Assembly: GCA_023459655.1 (NCBI GenBank)
Contig: JAEWTE010000026.1
Coordinates: 1-24,967 of the forward strand
Origin: Candidatus Parcubacteria bacterium
GTDB taxonomy: Bacteria > Patescibacteriota > Patescibacteriia > Patescibacteriales > Patescibacteriaceae
Direction of reading: 5' to 3'
DNA length: 24,967 bases
Made by a program: the position numbers and the translations under genes
The notes under the pieces: model-generated
What the model was told of the DNA's origin: nothing
What the model saw: only the letters and a program-made list of their open reading frames with translations
Database searches by the model: none
In this document: positions 7,034-14,004 of the stretch, in pieces
How the letters are laid out: each line of letters starts with the position of its first letter
How positions within the stretch are numbered: the first letter of the stretch is position 1

Positions 7034-7534
7034 ATGGTTAAGCACCCAGAGCAAAGAGTTGGTGTTTTAGTGGATGTAGCTAATCTTTATCATTCAGCTC
7101 GTAACCTTTATAGTAAGAAGGTCAATTTTCGTAAAGTTTTAGCTGAAGTAGTGGCCGATCGAAAATTAATTCGAGCGGCCGCTTATGTTATTAGTAGTGA
7201 TAATAATGAAGATGAAGTTGCTTTTTTTGAAGCTTTGAGCCAGCAAGGTTTTGAGGTAATTATGAAAGATTTGCAAATTTTTGCTGGTGGTGCCAAAAAG
7301 GGTGATTGGGATGTTGGTATTAGTATTGATGCTATTAAATTATCGCATAAGTTAGATGTTATTGTTTTGGCTAGTGGTGATGGTGACTATATTCCGTTAG
7401 TTAATTACATTCAGAGTACCACCGGTTGTTTAGTTGAGGTGGCAGGATTTCGACAAACGACTTCGGCTAAGCTTTTAGAAATTGCTGATGATTTTATTAA
7501 TTTAAGTGATCGGCGATTTTTAATCAATCGTTAA
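7034..7534 (+). CDS. NYN-domain (LabA/DUF88-like) putative ribonuclease
   Basis: A 166-residue protein made up almost entirely of a NYN domain, a PIN-like fold whose members are mostly metal-dependent RNases. Acidic and polar residues expected in the active site are present: D14 and N17 (VLVDVANLYH), D93 and D99 (KGDWDVGISIDAI) and D116 and D118 (LASGDGDYIPLV). Start ATG 7034 has the context ATTTATG; GAGG 13-16 nt upstream is too far away to be a good Shine-Dalgarno sequence. It lies 5 nt after rpsO and about 100 nt before pnp, in the same direction. Position between a ribosomal protein gene and the main 3' exonuclease gene suggests a role in RNA processing or decay, but the substrate is unknown. 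Confidence 0.88.
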   Translation: MVKHPEQRVGVLVDVANLYHSARNLYSKKVNFRKVLAEVVADRKLIRAAAYVISSDNNEDEVAFFEALSQQGFEVIMKDLQIFAGGAKKGDWDVGISIDAIKLSHKLDVIVLASGDGDYIPLVNYIQSTTGCLVEVAGFRQTTSAKLLEIADDFINLSDRRFLINR

Positions 7535-7558
7535 TAATTAATTAAATAATAATTTATT

Positions 7559-7621
7559 CGCTTTGACCAGCAGACAGGGAGTGCTATGAATAATCATAGT
7601 CCTTTAGTTTGCCGGCCAGCG
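7559..7621 (+). promoter_or_regulatory. Long imperfect hairpin in the pnp leader
   Basis: Read by eye, about 24 pairs. Top stem CTATGA/TCATAG (7584-7589 with 7594-7599) has loop ATAA. Below it AGGGA/TCCTT (7576-7580 with 7600-7604, one G-U), then CAGAC/GTTTG (7571-7575 with 7607-7611, one G-U), then four G-C pairs broken by two A-C mismatches (7565-7570 with 7612-7617), and CGCT/AGCG at the base (7559-7562 with 7618-7621). GTG and TA bulges interrupt it. The pnp start codon follows 13 nt later. It resembles in position and shape the RNase III-cut hairpin in front of E. coli pnp. A promoter-like TTGACC plus TGCTATGAAT overlaps it but is weaker evidence. Confidence 0.6.
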
Positions 7622-7634
7622 CGATTACAAATTT

Positions 7635-9902
7635 ATGCAACAACCAGAAATTGTGGTTAGTAATGATTGGCATGGCCGTCAGCTAACAATTAAAACTGGA
7701 CGATTGGCTCATCAAGCTGATGCGGCCGTTACTGTTCAATATGGTGATACTGTGGTTTTGGCCACAGTGGTGGAAGCTAAAGAATCTCGAGAGGGTGGCG
7801 ATTTTTTTCCACTGATGGTTGATTTTGAAGAACGCCTTTATGCCGCTGGCATTATTAAAGGATCTCGTTGGGTTAAGCGTGAAGGTCGGCCGACTGATGA
7901 GGCTGTTTTGAGTGGCCGAATGATTGATCGGTCAATCCGACCGTTATTTGATGAATCATCACGACGTGATGTTCAGGTCATTTTAACTGTTTTATCGGTT
8001 GATCAGACTAATGATTATGATATTGTCGCCTTAGTAGCTGCTTCAGCTGCTTTGAGAATTTCCGGCGTTGATTGGTGTGGACCAATTGGTGGCATTAGAG
8101 TTGGCCGAATTGATGGTCAATTGGTTTATAATCCAACCTATGAACAACGCGAAAATAGTGATTTAGATTTAATTGTAGCTGGTACGGCTGAACGAGTGAT
8201 TATGATTGAAGCTGGTGCTCAGGAATTATCCGAAACAGACATGATTGAAGCAATTTGGTCGGGACAGCAAGCGTTAGCTGGATCAGTTGATTTAATTGAA
8301 CAGCTTTATAAAGCTGTTCAATTAAAAGAGCAAAAGCCAATAAAAACAATTAGATTATCAGAAGAAGATCGACAGGCCAATGAAAATAAGCAAGCCATTC
8401 AAAAAATTGCTGAGCAATGGTTGGCTGAGCAGGCCGAAGCCATTTTATTTAATCAGACTTATTATACTAAGGGTCAACGTAAATTAGCTGTTGAAGCGAT
8501 TAAAGATGGTTTAGATGAATATTTATTTAATCAAGGAATTGATAAAAATCTTCGGAAAGTTATTATTGGTCAGACAGTTGAACCAATTGTTGAAGCATTA
8601 GTTACTAAAAATATTTTAGAAAATAATCGCCGAGTTGACGGTCGAGCACTTGATGAAATTCGTCAACTTTCGGCTGATGTTAGTATTTTGCCAAGGAATC
8701 ACGGGGTTGGTCTTTTTTCTCGAGGTGAAACTCAAGTTATGTCCATTGTTACATTGGGAGCACCTGGCGATGAACAATCGTTAGAAGGACTAGAAGGAGT
8801 TTCTACTAAGCGGTATATGCATCATTATAATTTTGCTCCATATTGTGTTGGTGAAGCTAAGCCAATTAGAACGGCTGGTCGGCGAGAGATTGGTCATGGT
8901 GCTTTAGCTGAAAAGGCCTTACTGCCAGTTTTACCTGATCGAGCTGACTTCCCCTATACCATTAGAGTGGTTAGTGAAACATTGGGTTCCAATGGATCTT
9001 CGTCAATGGGTTCAACCTGTGCTTCATCTTTGTCTTTAATGGATGCCGGTGTACCAATTAAGCGATCGGTAGCTGGTATTGCTATGGGATTAGCTTCTAA
9101 TCAAGACATGAGCCAATGGAAAGTGTTGACTGATTTACAAGATCTAGAAGATGGGCAGGGTGGTATGGATTTTAAGATTACTGGAACATCAGAGGGTATT
9201 ACCGCGATCCAATTAGACACTAAAACCAAGGGATTAACCAAGGAAATAATTGAAACCACCATTAATCAAGCTCGCCAAGCACGTTTGCAGATTTTAACGG
9301 TTATGAGTCAGGCCATCGCTGAGCCTCGTGCTGAATTATCACCCTATGCTCCTAAAATTGTTAGTTTTTTCATTGATGTTGATAAAATTAGGGAAGTGAT
9401 TGGAGCTGGTGGTAAAGTTATCAATGAGATTATTGCTGCCTGTGAAGTTACCATTGATATTGAACAAACCGGGCAGGTGATGATTTGTGGATCCAATCAA
9501 GAAAAACTAGATCAAGCAATTAAATGGATTCAGGATATTGCTCGTAAACTAGAGGTTGGTGAAGAATTTACTGGTGAAGTGGTGCGTTTATTAGATTTTG
9601 GTGCGTTTATTGAATTATTACCTAATCGTGATGGGATGGTTCATGCTAGTGAATTAGCACCATTTTATGTTGGTAAGCCGTCGGATATGCTTCAAGATGG
9701 TGATACAGTAACAGTTAAAATTAAAGCAATTGATGATCAGGGTCGAGTTAATTTAACTATGAAAGATTTACCAGCTAATCAAGAAATCTGGGAGCGTTAT
9801 AAGGCTAAAGGATTACCAATGGAGCGGCCAGCTGGTTTTTCTGGACCAAGGTCATCTAGGCCTCAACATGGGGATAACTCCAGACGACGTGATTTTCATT
9901 AA
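7635..9902 (+). CDS. pnp: Polyribonucleotide nucleotidyltransferase (PNPase)
   Basis: Phosphorolytic 3'-to-5' exoribonuclease, a trimer, releasing nucleoside diphosphates from RNA; it can also add tails. Domains in order: first RNase PH-like domain (about 5-145), helical linker (about 245-315), second RNase PH-like domain (about 320-550), KH domain with IGAGGKV (about 575-640) and S1 domain (about 643-715, with LLDFGAFIELLPNRDGMVH). The phosphate and active-site region is intact: FSRGETQV, SNGSSSMGS and the aspartate pair in DGQGGMD corresponding to D486/D492 of the E. coli enzyme. The 755-residue length is normal, with a short basic tail after S1. Start at 7635 (ATTTATG, no Shine-Dalgarno sequence). 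Last gene of the rpsO unit, closed by the terminator at 9939-9971; its leader holds a long hairpin. Confidence 0.98.
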   Translation: MQQPEIVVSNDWHGRQLTIKTGRLAHQADAAVTVQYGDTVVLATVVEAKESREGGDFFPLMVDFEERLYAAGIIKGSRWVKREGRPTDEAVLSGRMIDRSIRPLFDESSRRDVQVILTVLSVDQTNDYDIVALVAASAALRISGVDWCGPIGGIRVGRIDGQLVYNPTYEQRENSDLDLIVAGTAERVIMIEAGAQELSETDMIEAIWSGQQALAGSVDLIEQLYKAVQLKEQKPIKTIRLSEEDRQANENKQAIQKIAEQWLAEQAEAILFNQTYYTKGQRKLAVEAIKDGLDEYLFNQGIDKNLRKVIIGQTVEPIVEALVTKNILENNRRVDGRALDEIRQLSADVSILPRNHGVGLFSRGETQVMSIVTLGAPGDEQSLEGLEGVSTKRYMHHYNFAPYCVGEAKPIRTAGRREIGHGALAEKALLPVLPDRADFPYTIRVVSETLGSNGSSSMGSTCASSLSLMDAGVPIKRSVAGIAMGLASNQDMSQWKVLTDLQDLEDGQGGMDFKITGTSEGITAIQLDTKTKGLTKEIIETTINQARQARLQILTVMSQAIAEPRAELSPYAPKIVSFFIDVDKIREVIGAGGKVINEIIAACEVTIDIEQTGQVMICGSNQEKLDQAIKWIQDIARKLEVGEEFTGEVVRLLDFGAFIELLPNRDGMVHASELAPFYVGKPSDMLQDGDTVTVKIKAIDDQGRVNLTMKDLPANQEIWERYKAKGLPMERPAGFSGPRSSRPQHGDNSRRRDFH

Positions 9903-9938
9903 TTGCTAAGATTAGTTGATTTTATTGAACATAAAGCA

Positions 9939-9971
9939 AGACAGATCCTTACTTAGGGGTCTGTCTTTTTT
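9939..9971 (+). terminator. Intrinsic terminator after pnp
   Basis: Ten-bp stem AGACAGATCC/GGGTCTGTCT (9939-9948 with 9957-9966, one G-U pair), 8-nt loop, then a run of six T (9966-9971). Confidence 0.9.
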
Positions 9972-9985
9972 GTGATTAATAAAAA

Positions 9986-9994
9986 TGTTATTAT
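9986..9994 (+). promoter_or_regulatory. Possible extended -10 promoter for the RadC-like gene
   Basis: TGT followed by TATTAT (9989-9994), five of six matches to the -10 consensus with a TGN extension. No good -35 box lies 16-18 bp upstream, where the T-run of the pnp terminator is found. It would start transcription near 10001, which argues for the downstream start codon at 10053. Confidence 0.3.
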
Positions 9995-10052
9995 GGTAAT
10001 GGTCAAACTATTTGCCTTTTGCCGCCTCCAATTAGTTTTTAATCAAGATGTC

Positions 10053-10724
10053 ATGTCTATTTACCTAATTCCGGCTAAGCTACCGGATGCGGCTAATTGG
10101 CTGAAGTTTGATTGGGCTAAATTTAGTAATAGTGAATTATTAGCCTTTGTGATCAGCCATGGTCAAGATTTAAAATCTTCCACAGCCCTAGCTAAATTAA
10201 TTCTTAAAAAGATTCCAGCACCATGTTTAATTAGATCAAGTTTTGAAGAACTGATTGCTGCTGGACTGACTAGTCAGCAAGCTAACAATCTATTAGCATC
10301 AGCTGAAATAACTAAACGATTTTGTCGACAGCGGCTTCAGAATATTTATTATAGTCAGGAAGTTATTTATCAGGAGTTTAAATATTTAAGATCTTGTACT
10401 CAGGAGCGTCTGGCTATTGGTTATTTAGATCGTCGTTGTCATGAATTACGACGCAAGAACTTTTTATTTGAACGGATGCGTCAACCAGATTTTATGGTTA
10501 ATCAGATTTTTGACCCGATTTTGAAATTACCAGCTCAACAATTAATTACCGCTAGCAATCATCTATCTGGCGATGCTGAGCCAAATGAGTTGGATATGAT
10601 TTTATTTAATAAGCTTTATCGAATTTGTCAGGCTTTTGGTTTGGAGATGTTAGATAATGTTATTTTTAGTCGCCGGGGATTTTATAGTTTTCGTCAGGCC
10701 GGCTTAATTAAAACCATCAACTAG
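10053..10724 (+). CDS. RadC-like (MPN/JAB fold) protein with degenerate JAMM metal site
   Basis: It aligns by eye with RadC along its length: an N-terminal helix-hairpin-helix region (NSELLAFVISHG, then EELIAAGLTSQQANNLLAS) and a C-terminal MPN domain. The RadC metal motif HNHPSGD plus a downstream Asp reads SNHLSGD plus D181 here: H170, D174 and D181 are kept, but the first zinc-ligand His is S168 and the Pro is Leu. Catalysis or zinc binding is therefore doubtful. LGIELLDH of RadC reads FGLEMLDN. I chose ATG 10053 (223 residues) because the only -10-like box lies at 9989-9994; ATGs at 9993 and 9999 and a GTG at 9972 are possible longer starts with unconvincing sequence. RadC's function is itself unsettled. 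The stop is TAG, inside a perfect palindrome. Monocistronic between terminators. Confidence 0.72.
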   Translation: MSIYLIPAKLPDAANWLKFDWAKFSNSELLAFVISHGQDLKSSTALAKLILKKIPAPCLIRSSFEELIAAGLTSQQANNLLASAEITKRFCRQRLQNIYYSQEVIYQEFKYLRSCTQERLAIGYLDRRCHELRRKNFLFERMRQPDFMVNQIFDPILKLPAQQLITASNHLSGDAEPNELDMILFNKLYRICQAFGLEMLDNVIFSRRGFYSFRQAGLIKTIN

Positions 10725-10742
10725 TTGATGATAAGGAGGGGG

Positions 10743-10779
10743 ATTAAAACCGCCAGTCTAATAGACTGGCGGTTTTAAT
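10743..10779. terminator. Bidirectional terminator: perfect 18-bp inverted repeat
   Basis: ATTAAAACCGCCAGTCTA (10743-10760) and its exact complement (10762-10779) are separated by one base. The G/C-rich stem is flanked by A-run and T-run arms, so it can work on both strands. It lies between the convergent RadC-like gene and the gene at 10845-11150. Confidence 0.88.
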
Positions 10780-10789
10780 TTTGGATAAT

Positions 10790-10818
10790 AAAAAAGGCTG
10801 GCACCAAAGGTGTCAGCC
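10790..10818 (-). terminator. Terminator of the small minus-strand gene
   Basis: Stem GGCTGGCACC/GGTGTCAGCC (10796-10805 with 10809-10818, one G-U pair), loop of three. On the minus strand it is followed by six T (10795-10790). It lies 27 nt beyond the TAG of the gene at 10845-11150. Confidence 0.85.
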
Positions 10819-10844
10819 AAAGCTTATTGTCGGAACCGCTGCCA

Positions 10845-11150
10845 CTAGCGGCGTTTTTTTGGTTCCTTTTTTCTTTTTTTCATTGGAGGTAAGACCTCCA
10901 AGATAGGAGAGAAATTTTGATTGGAGATATCCTCTCTACTTAAAAGAATTTCTCTTTTTGTTAAAATATCTGTCATGAACAGACATTCGGTACAGGTCAG
11001 GCGCTTTACTCCTAGTTTTGATTTTATAGCCATTTCCAGACCATCGGCCTTGAGCATAGCTCTTTGGCCATTTCGATCAGTCACTACAAAGTGGAGCCAC
11101 TTGGACCAAATTACGGCCCCTAATACTCTGGTTGAATCTTCAAAGCTCAT
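10845..11150 (-). CDS. Small protein of unknown function with a basic tail
   Basis: 101 residues, family not recognised. It starts WSKWLHFVVTDRNGQRAML after a short leader, contains one CxxC (CTEC, about residues 53-56) and ends in a strongly basic tail (MKKRKKEPKKRR). No signal peptide or membrane helix. The minus-strand reading is supported by a canonical AAGGAGG (11163-11157) 6 nt before ATG 11150, the only strong Shine-Dalgarno sequence I found in the window, and by a matching terminator at 10790-10818. Its codons (CTC, CTG, CTA, ATA, AGA) look less T/A-ending than those of its neighbours, which may mean recent acquisition, though the gene is short. The basic tail suggests nucleic-acid or ribosome binding, as a guess. 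A 92-residue frame on the other strand lacks comparable signals. Confidence 0.72.
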   Translation of the reverse strand: MSFEDSTRVLGAVIWSKWLHFVVTDRNGQRAMLKADGLEMAIKSKLGVKRLTCTECLFMTDILTKREILLSREDISNQNFSPILEVLPPMKKRKKEPKKRR

Positions 11151-11156
11151 TCTGAG

Positions 11157-11163
11157 CCTCCTT
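11157..11163 (-). promoter_or_regulatory. Canonical Shine-Dalgarno sequence
   Basis: AAGGAGG on the minus strand, spacer of 6 nt to ATG 11150. It fixes the strand and start of this small gene and is exceptional in the window, where nearly all other genes have none. Confidence 0.85.
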
Positions 11164-11170
11164 GTTTTTA

Positions 11171-11199
11171 TTTATCCGTTAGGACAATCATTAGGTTAA
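11171..11199 (-). promoter_or_regulatory. Possible promoter of the small minus-strand gene
   Basis: -35 box TTAACC (11199-11194), 17-bp spacer, -10 box GATAAA (11176-11171); four of six matches each, without a TGN extension. Start near 11164 would leave only a short leader. Confidence 0.35.
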
Positions 11200-11257
11200 G
11201 ATTTATTTGGTGCTTTGTCAATGTTTGGCTAAGAAAAAGTCAGCCTTCTGTGGCCAA

Positions 11258-11286
11258 TTGCCAAAAATTAACTGCAGTGATAGACT
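11258..11286 (+). promoter_or_regulatory. Promoter of glyQS
   Basis: -35 box TTGCCA (11258-11263), 17-bp spacer, -10 box TAGACT (11281-11286) with TGA before it. Start near 11293; a small hairpin AAGGC/GCCTT (11290-11294 with 11301-11305) lies at the very 5' end of the short leader. No T-box-like structure fits in about 23 nt. Confidence 0.6.
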
Positions 11287-11315
11287 AAAAAGGCTTTAAT
11301 GCCTTATTTTATCTT

Positions 11316-12701
11316 ATGTCTGAAGTAACTTTAGAAACTTTAGTTAGCCTTTGTAAGCGCCGTGGTTTTGTCTATCCATCATCTGAAATTTATGGTGGTT
11401 TAGCTGCGGTTTATGATTATGGTCCTTATGGAGTTGAATTAGCCAACAACATTAAACAGACTTGGTGGAGAGAATTAGTTTATCGCTATGACAATATTAG
11501 CGGTTTGGATAGTGCCATTTTTATGAATCCAAAAATTTGGCAAGCCAGTGGTCATGTAATTGGTTTTTCCGACCCATTGACTGAATGTCGTGATTGTCAC
11601 GCTCGACTGCGAGTGGATCATCTTTTAGAAAAAGTTGGTGTAGAGGCTAGTGAAACTATGTCTGAAGCTGAGATTAATCAGCTGTTTGATGATTATCGTC
11701 ACACTATTGTTTGTCCAGAATGTGGCCACAAAGATTTTACGACAGTTCGTAAGTTTAATTTATTGGTTCAATCCAATCTGGGGAACTTTACTGGTAATGA
11801 TAGTGAACCGGTTTATTTGCGGGGTGAAACTTGTCAGGGCATCTATGTTAATTATAAGAACATTATGGATAGTACCCGCCTAAAATTACCGTTTGGTATT
11901 GCTCAGGTTGGTAAGGCTTTTCGTAATGAAATAACCGCTCGTCAATTTATTTTTCGGACCAGAGAATTTGAACAAATGGAATTACAATACTTTATTCGTC
12001 CAACTGATGATCTGGCTGATTTTAATCTTTGGAAACAACGTCGTTGGGATTATTATGTTAATATTCTTGGTATTAATTCAGAAAATTTGCGTTGGCATGA
12101 GCATGAAAAATTAGTTTTTTATGCTAAAGCCGCTTTTGATATTGAGTATAAATTTCCGTTTGGGTTTCAAGAAATTGAAGGAATTCATGCTCGTGGTAAT
12201 TATGATTTAAGTCAACATCAGCAGTTTTCTGGTCAAGAATTGGATTATTATGACCAGACGACTGATCAGAAGTTTATTCCGCATATTGTTGAATCATCGT
12301 CTGGAGTTGGCCGAGTTTTTTTGATGCTGCTAAGTGAAGCCTATCACGAGGAGGAGCTGGCTGGTGGTGATAAGCGGATAGTTTTGAAATTAAAACCAGC
12401 TTTGGCTCCAGTTAAAGTGGCGGTTTTTCCACTATTGCGTAATAAACCAGAATTAGTTAAGGCTGCTCAGGTAATTCTTGATCAGCTTAAAATGCGGTGG
12501 CGTTGTGAATTTGATGATAGTGGTAATGTTGGTAAGCGTTATCGTCGTCAAGATGAGATTGGTACACCATTTTGTGTAACAATTGACTTTGATACTCTAG
12601 AAAAAAATACAGTCACAGTCAGAGATCGAGATACTATGGAGCAGGTTACGATTGGGACTGATGATTTAGTGAAATTTTTATCTTCTAAATTAGATTATTA
12701 A
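11316..12701 (+). CDS. glyQS: Glycyl-tRNA synthetase, single-chain class II
   Basis: Charges tRNA-Gly with glycine in the cytoplasm; homodimeric class II enzyme of the type found in Gram-positives, archaea and eukaryotes, not the alpha2-beta2 type. The N-terminus CKRRGFVYPSSEIYGG and VYDYGPYGVEL are diagnostic. Zinc-ribbon cysteines are C91, C94, C133 and C136. The ETAQG-like motif reads GETCQGIYVNY; motif 2 is FRNEITARQFIFRTREFEQM and motif 3 is GVGRVFLMLL. The C-terminal anticodon-binding domain runs from about residue 365. The 461-residue length is normal. ATG 11316 has no Shine-Dalgarno sequence. The M16 peptidase and helicase/nuclease genes follow at 6-7 nt spacing, so all three probably share a transcript although their functions are unrelated. 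Confidence 0.97.
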   Translation: MSEVTLETLVSLCKRRGFVYPSSEIYGGLAAVYDYGPYGVELANNIKQTWWRELVYRYDNISGLDSAIFMNPKIWQASGHVIGFSDPLTECRDCHARLRVDHLLEKVGVEASETMSEAEINQLFDDYRHTIVCPECGHKDFTTVRKFNLLVQSNLGNFTGNDSEPVYLRGETCQGIYVNYKNIMDSTRLKLPFGIAQVGKAFRNEITARQFIFRTREFEQMELQYFIRPTDDLADFNLWKQRRWDYYVNILGINSENLRWHEHEKLVFYAKAAFDIEYKFPFGFQEIEGIHARGNYDLSQHQQFSGQELDYYDQTTDQKFIPHIVESSSGVGRVFLMLLSEAYHEEELAGGDKRIVLKLKPALAPVKVAVFPLLRNKPELVKAAQVILDQLKMRWRCEFDDSGNVGKRYRRQDEIGTPFCVTIDFDTLEKNTVTVRDRDTMEQVTIGTDDLVKFLSSKLDY

Positions 12702-12707
12702 TTGATT

Positions 12708-13997
12708 ATGTGGCAAAGACAAATTGCAGCTAATATTCCTTTGGTTTTAAAAATTCCGTTAGATAATTGTCCAACCTTTACTGCCTTAATTATGGTGGCG
12801 GTTGGTTCAAAATTTGAAACAGACCAGCAAAGCGGGTTGTCTCATTTTTTAGAGCATATGTTTTTTAAGGGAACCATTAAGCGACCATCAACTTTAGCAA
12901 TTTCTAGCGAGCTTGATGCAATTGGTGGTGAATTTAATGCGTTTACTGGTAAAGAATATACTGGTTATTATGTTAAATGCTCAGCTGATCGGGCGGAAGT
13001 GGCGCTTGATGTTTTGAGTGATATGCTGCTTAATTCACAATTTTCCAGTGAAGAGATCAAGCGAGAAAAAGGGGTTATTATTGAAGAGATTAATATGTAT
13101 CAGGATAACCCAATGATGCATCTAGAAGATGTTTTTGAGCGATCTCTTTATGGTGATACACCAGCTGGTCGAGACACCGCTGGATCGAAAGAAACGGTTA
13201 ATGCTTTTCAATCAGCTGATTTTATAAATTATTGGCGTAATTATTATGGTAAATCTCGAGCAGTTATTTGTTTAGCCGGTAATTTACCTGATCAAGTTGA
13301 TGACCTGGTGAATAAATATTTTGTTCAATGGCCCGATCAATCGACTTTTCAAGATAAATTGGCAGTTAGTGAACAGCAAGATCAACCAAATTTGCTGGTT
13401 GTTAATAAAGACACCGATCAAACTCATTTGGCACTGGGAGTTAGGTCTTTTCCCTATGGCCATAAGCAGGAATTACCAGTTAAATTATTGTCGATTATTT
13501 TAGGTGGATCAATGAGTTCACGATTATTTTTACAAATTAGAGAACGTCAGGGATTAGCTTATTATGTTCGCACTAATATTGAAAGCTATACTGATAGTGG
13601 CTATTTAGTAACTTCGGCCGGCATCAAAAAAGATTCTTTATCACTGGCGGTCACTACTATTATTAATGAATATAAAAGATTAACTGAGGAATTAGTTAGT
13701 CAGGCTGAATTAAGCCGCGTTAAGAGTTTTATTGCTGGACGGTTAGCTTTGGGCTTGGAAGGATCGGATGATTTAGCTCAGTGGTATGCTCGGCAACAGG
13801 TGCTGCGGTTGGCTCAAAATAATGTTCAGGCTAATTTGAAAAAACCAGCTGAATATTTAGCTGAAATACAAGCGATTAATGCTGAACAAATTCGTCAGGC
13901 CGCTCAATTAATTTTTGTTAATCAAGGTCTTAATTTGGCTATCATTGGTCAAGTTAGTAATCAAGCTGAATTGACCAGTCAATTGATTTTTAATTGA
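12708..13997 (+). CDS. M16 family zinc peptidase
   Basis: Processing-peptidase-like metalloprotease (pitrilysin family, M16B type). The inverted zinc motif HxxEH is H46-F-L-E49-H50 in GLSHFLEHMFFKGT, and the third ligand Glu lies in the following IIEEINMYQDNP region. The C-terminal half contains GGSMSSRLFLQIRERQGLAYYV, a stretch typical of catalytic and partner halves. No signal peptide or membrane segment, so it is likely cytoplasmic. 429 residues from ATG 12708; a TTG two codons upstream is less likely. It is the only gene here ending in TGA. The start lies 6 nt after the glyQS stop and the helicase gene follows 7 nt later. Substrates cannot be predicted. Confidence 0.93.
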   Translation: MWQRQIAANIPLVLKIPLDNCPTFTALIMVAVGSKFETDQQSGLSHFLEHMFFKGTIKRPSTLAISSELDAIGGEFNAFTGKEYTGYYVKCSADRAEVALDVLSDMLLNSQFSSEEIKREKGVIIEEINMYQDNPMMHLEDVFERSLYGDTPAGRDTAGSKETVNAFQSADFINYWRNYYGKSRAVICLAGNLPDQVDDLVNKYFVQWPDQSTFQDKLAVSEQQDQPNLLVVNKDTDQTHLALGVRSFPYGHKQELPVKLLSIILGGSMSSRLFLQIRERQGLAYYVRTNIESYTDSGYLVTSAGIKKDSLSLAVTTIINEYKRLTEELVSQAELSRVKSFIAGRLALGLEGSDDLAQWYARQQVLRLAQNNVQANLKKPAEYLAEIQAINAEQIRQAAQLIFVNQGLNLAIIGQVSNQAELTSQLIFN

Positions 13998-14004
13998 TAT
14001 AAAT

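Noticed and set aside
7563..7591. Promoter inside the pnp leader (TTGACC with TGCTATGAAT)
   Set aside because: The -10 lacks the conserved final T at the best spacing of 16, and the same bases are better explained by the long hairpin; kept as an alternative.
9972..10052. Longer starts for the RadC-like gene (GTG 9972, ATG 9993 or 9999)
   Set aside because: GTG 9972 directly follows the T-run of the pnp terminator, the ATGs overlap or immediately follow the only -10-like box, and the extra residues look non-coding. Not fully excluded.
10921..11199. Open frame of 92 codons on the plus strand opposite the small gene
   Set aside because: It has no Shine-Dalgarno sequence, promoter or recognisable family, whereas the minus-strand gene has AAGGAGG, a plausible promoter and a terminator.
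11287..11315. T-box or other amino-acid-sensing leader before glyQS
   Set aside because: The leader is only about 23 nt long, too short for a T-box.
12702..12707. TTG start for the M16 peptidase, and likewise TTG 23523 for the RodZ-like gene
   Set aside because: In both cases an ATG lies a few codons downstream at compact operon spacing, and the TTG starts add nothing conserved.
13995..13997. UGA recoded as glycine, as in Gracilibacteria and Absconditabacteria
   Set aside because: TGA closes the M16 gene just before the next ATG, reading on meets another stop soon, and all other conserved proteins are full length under the standard code.
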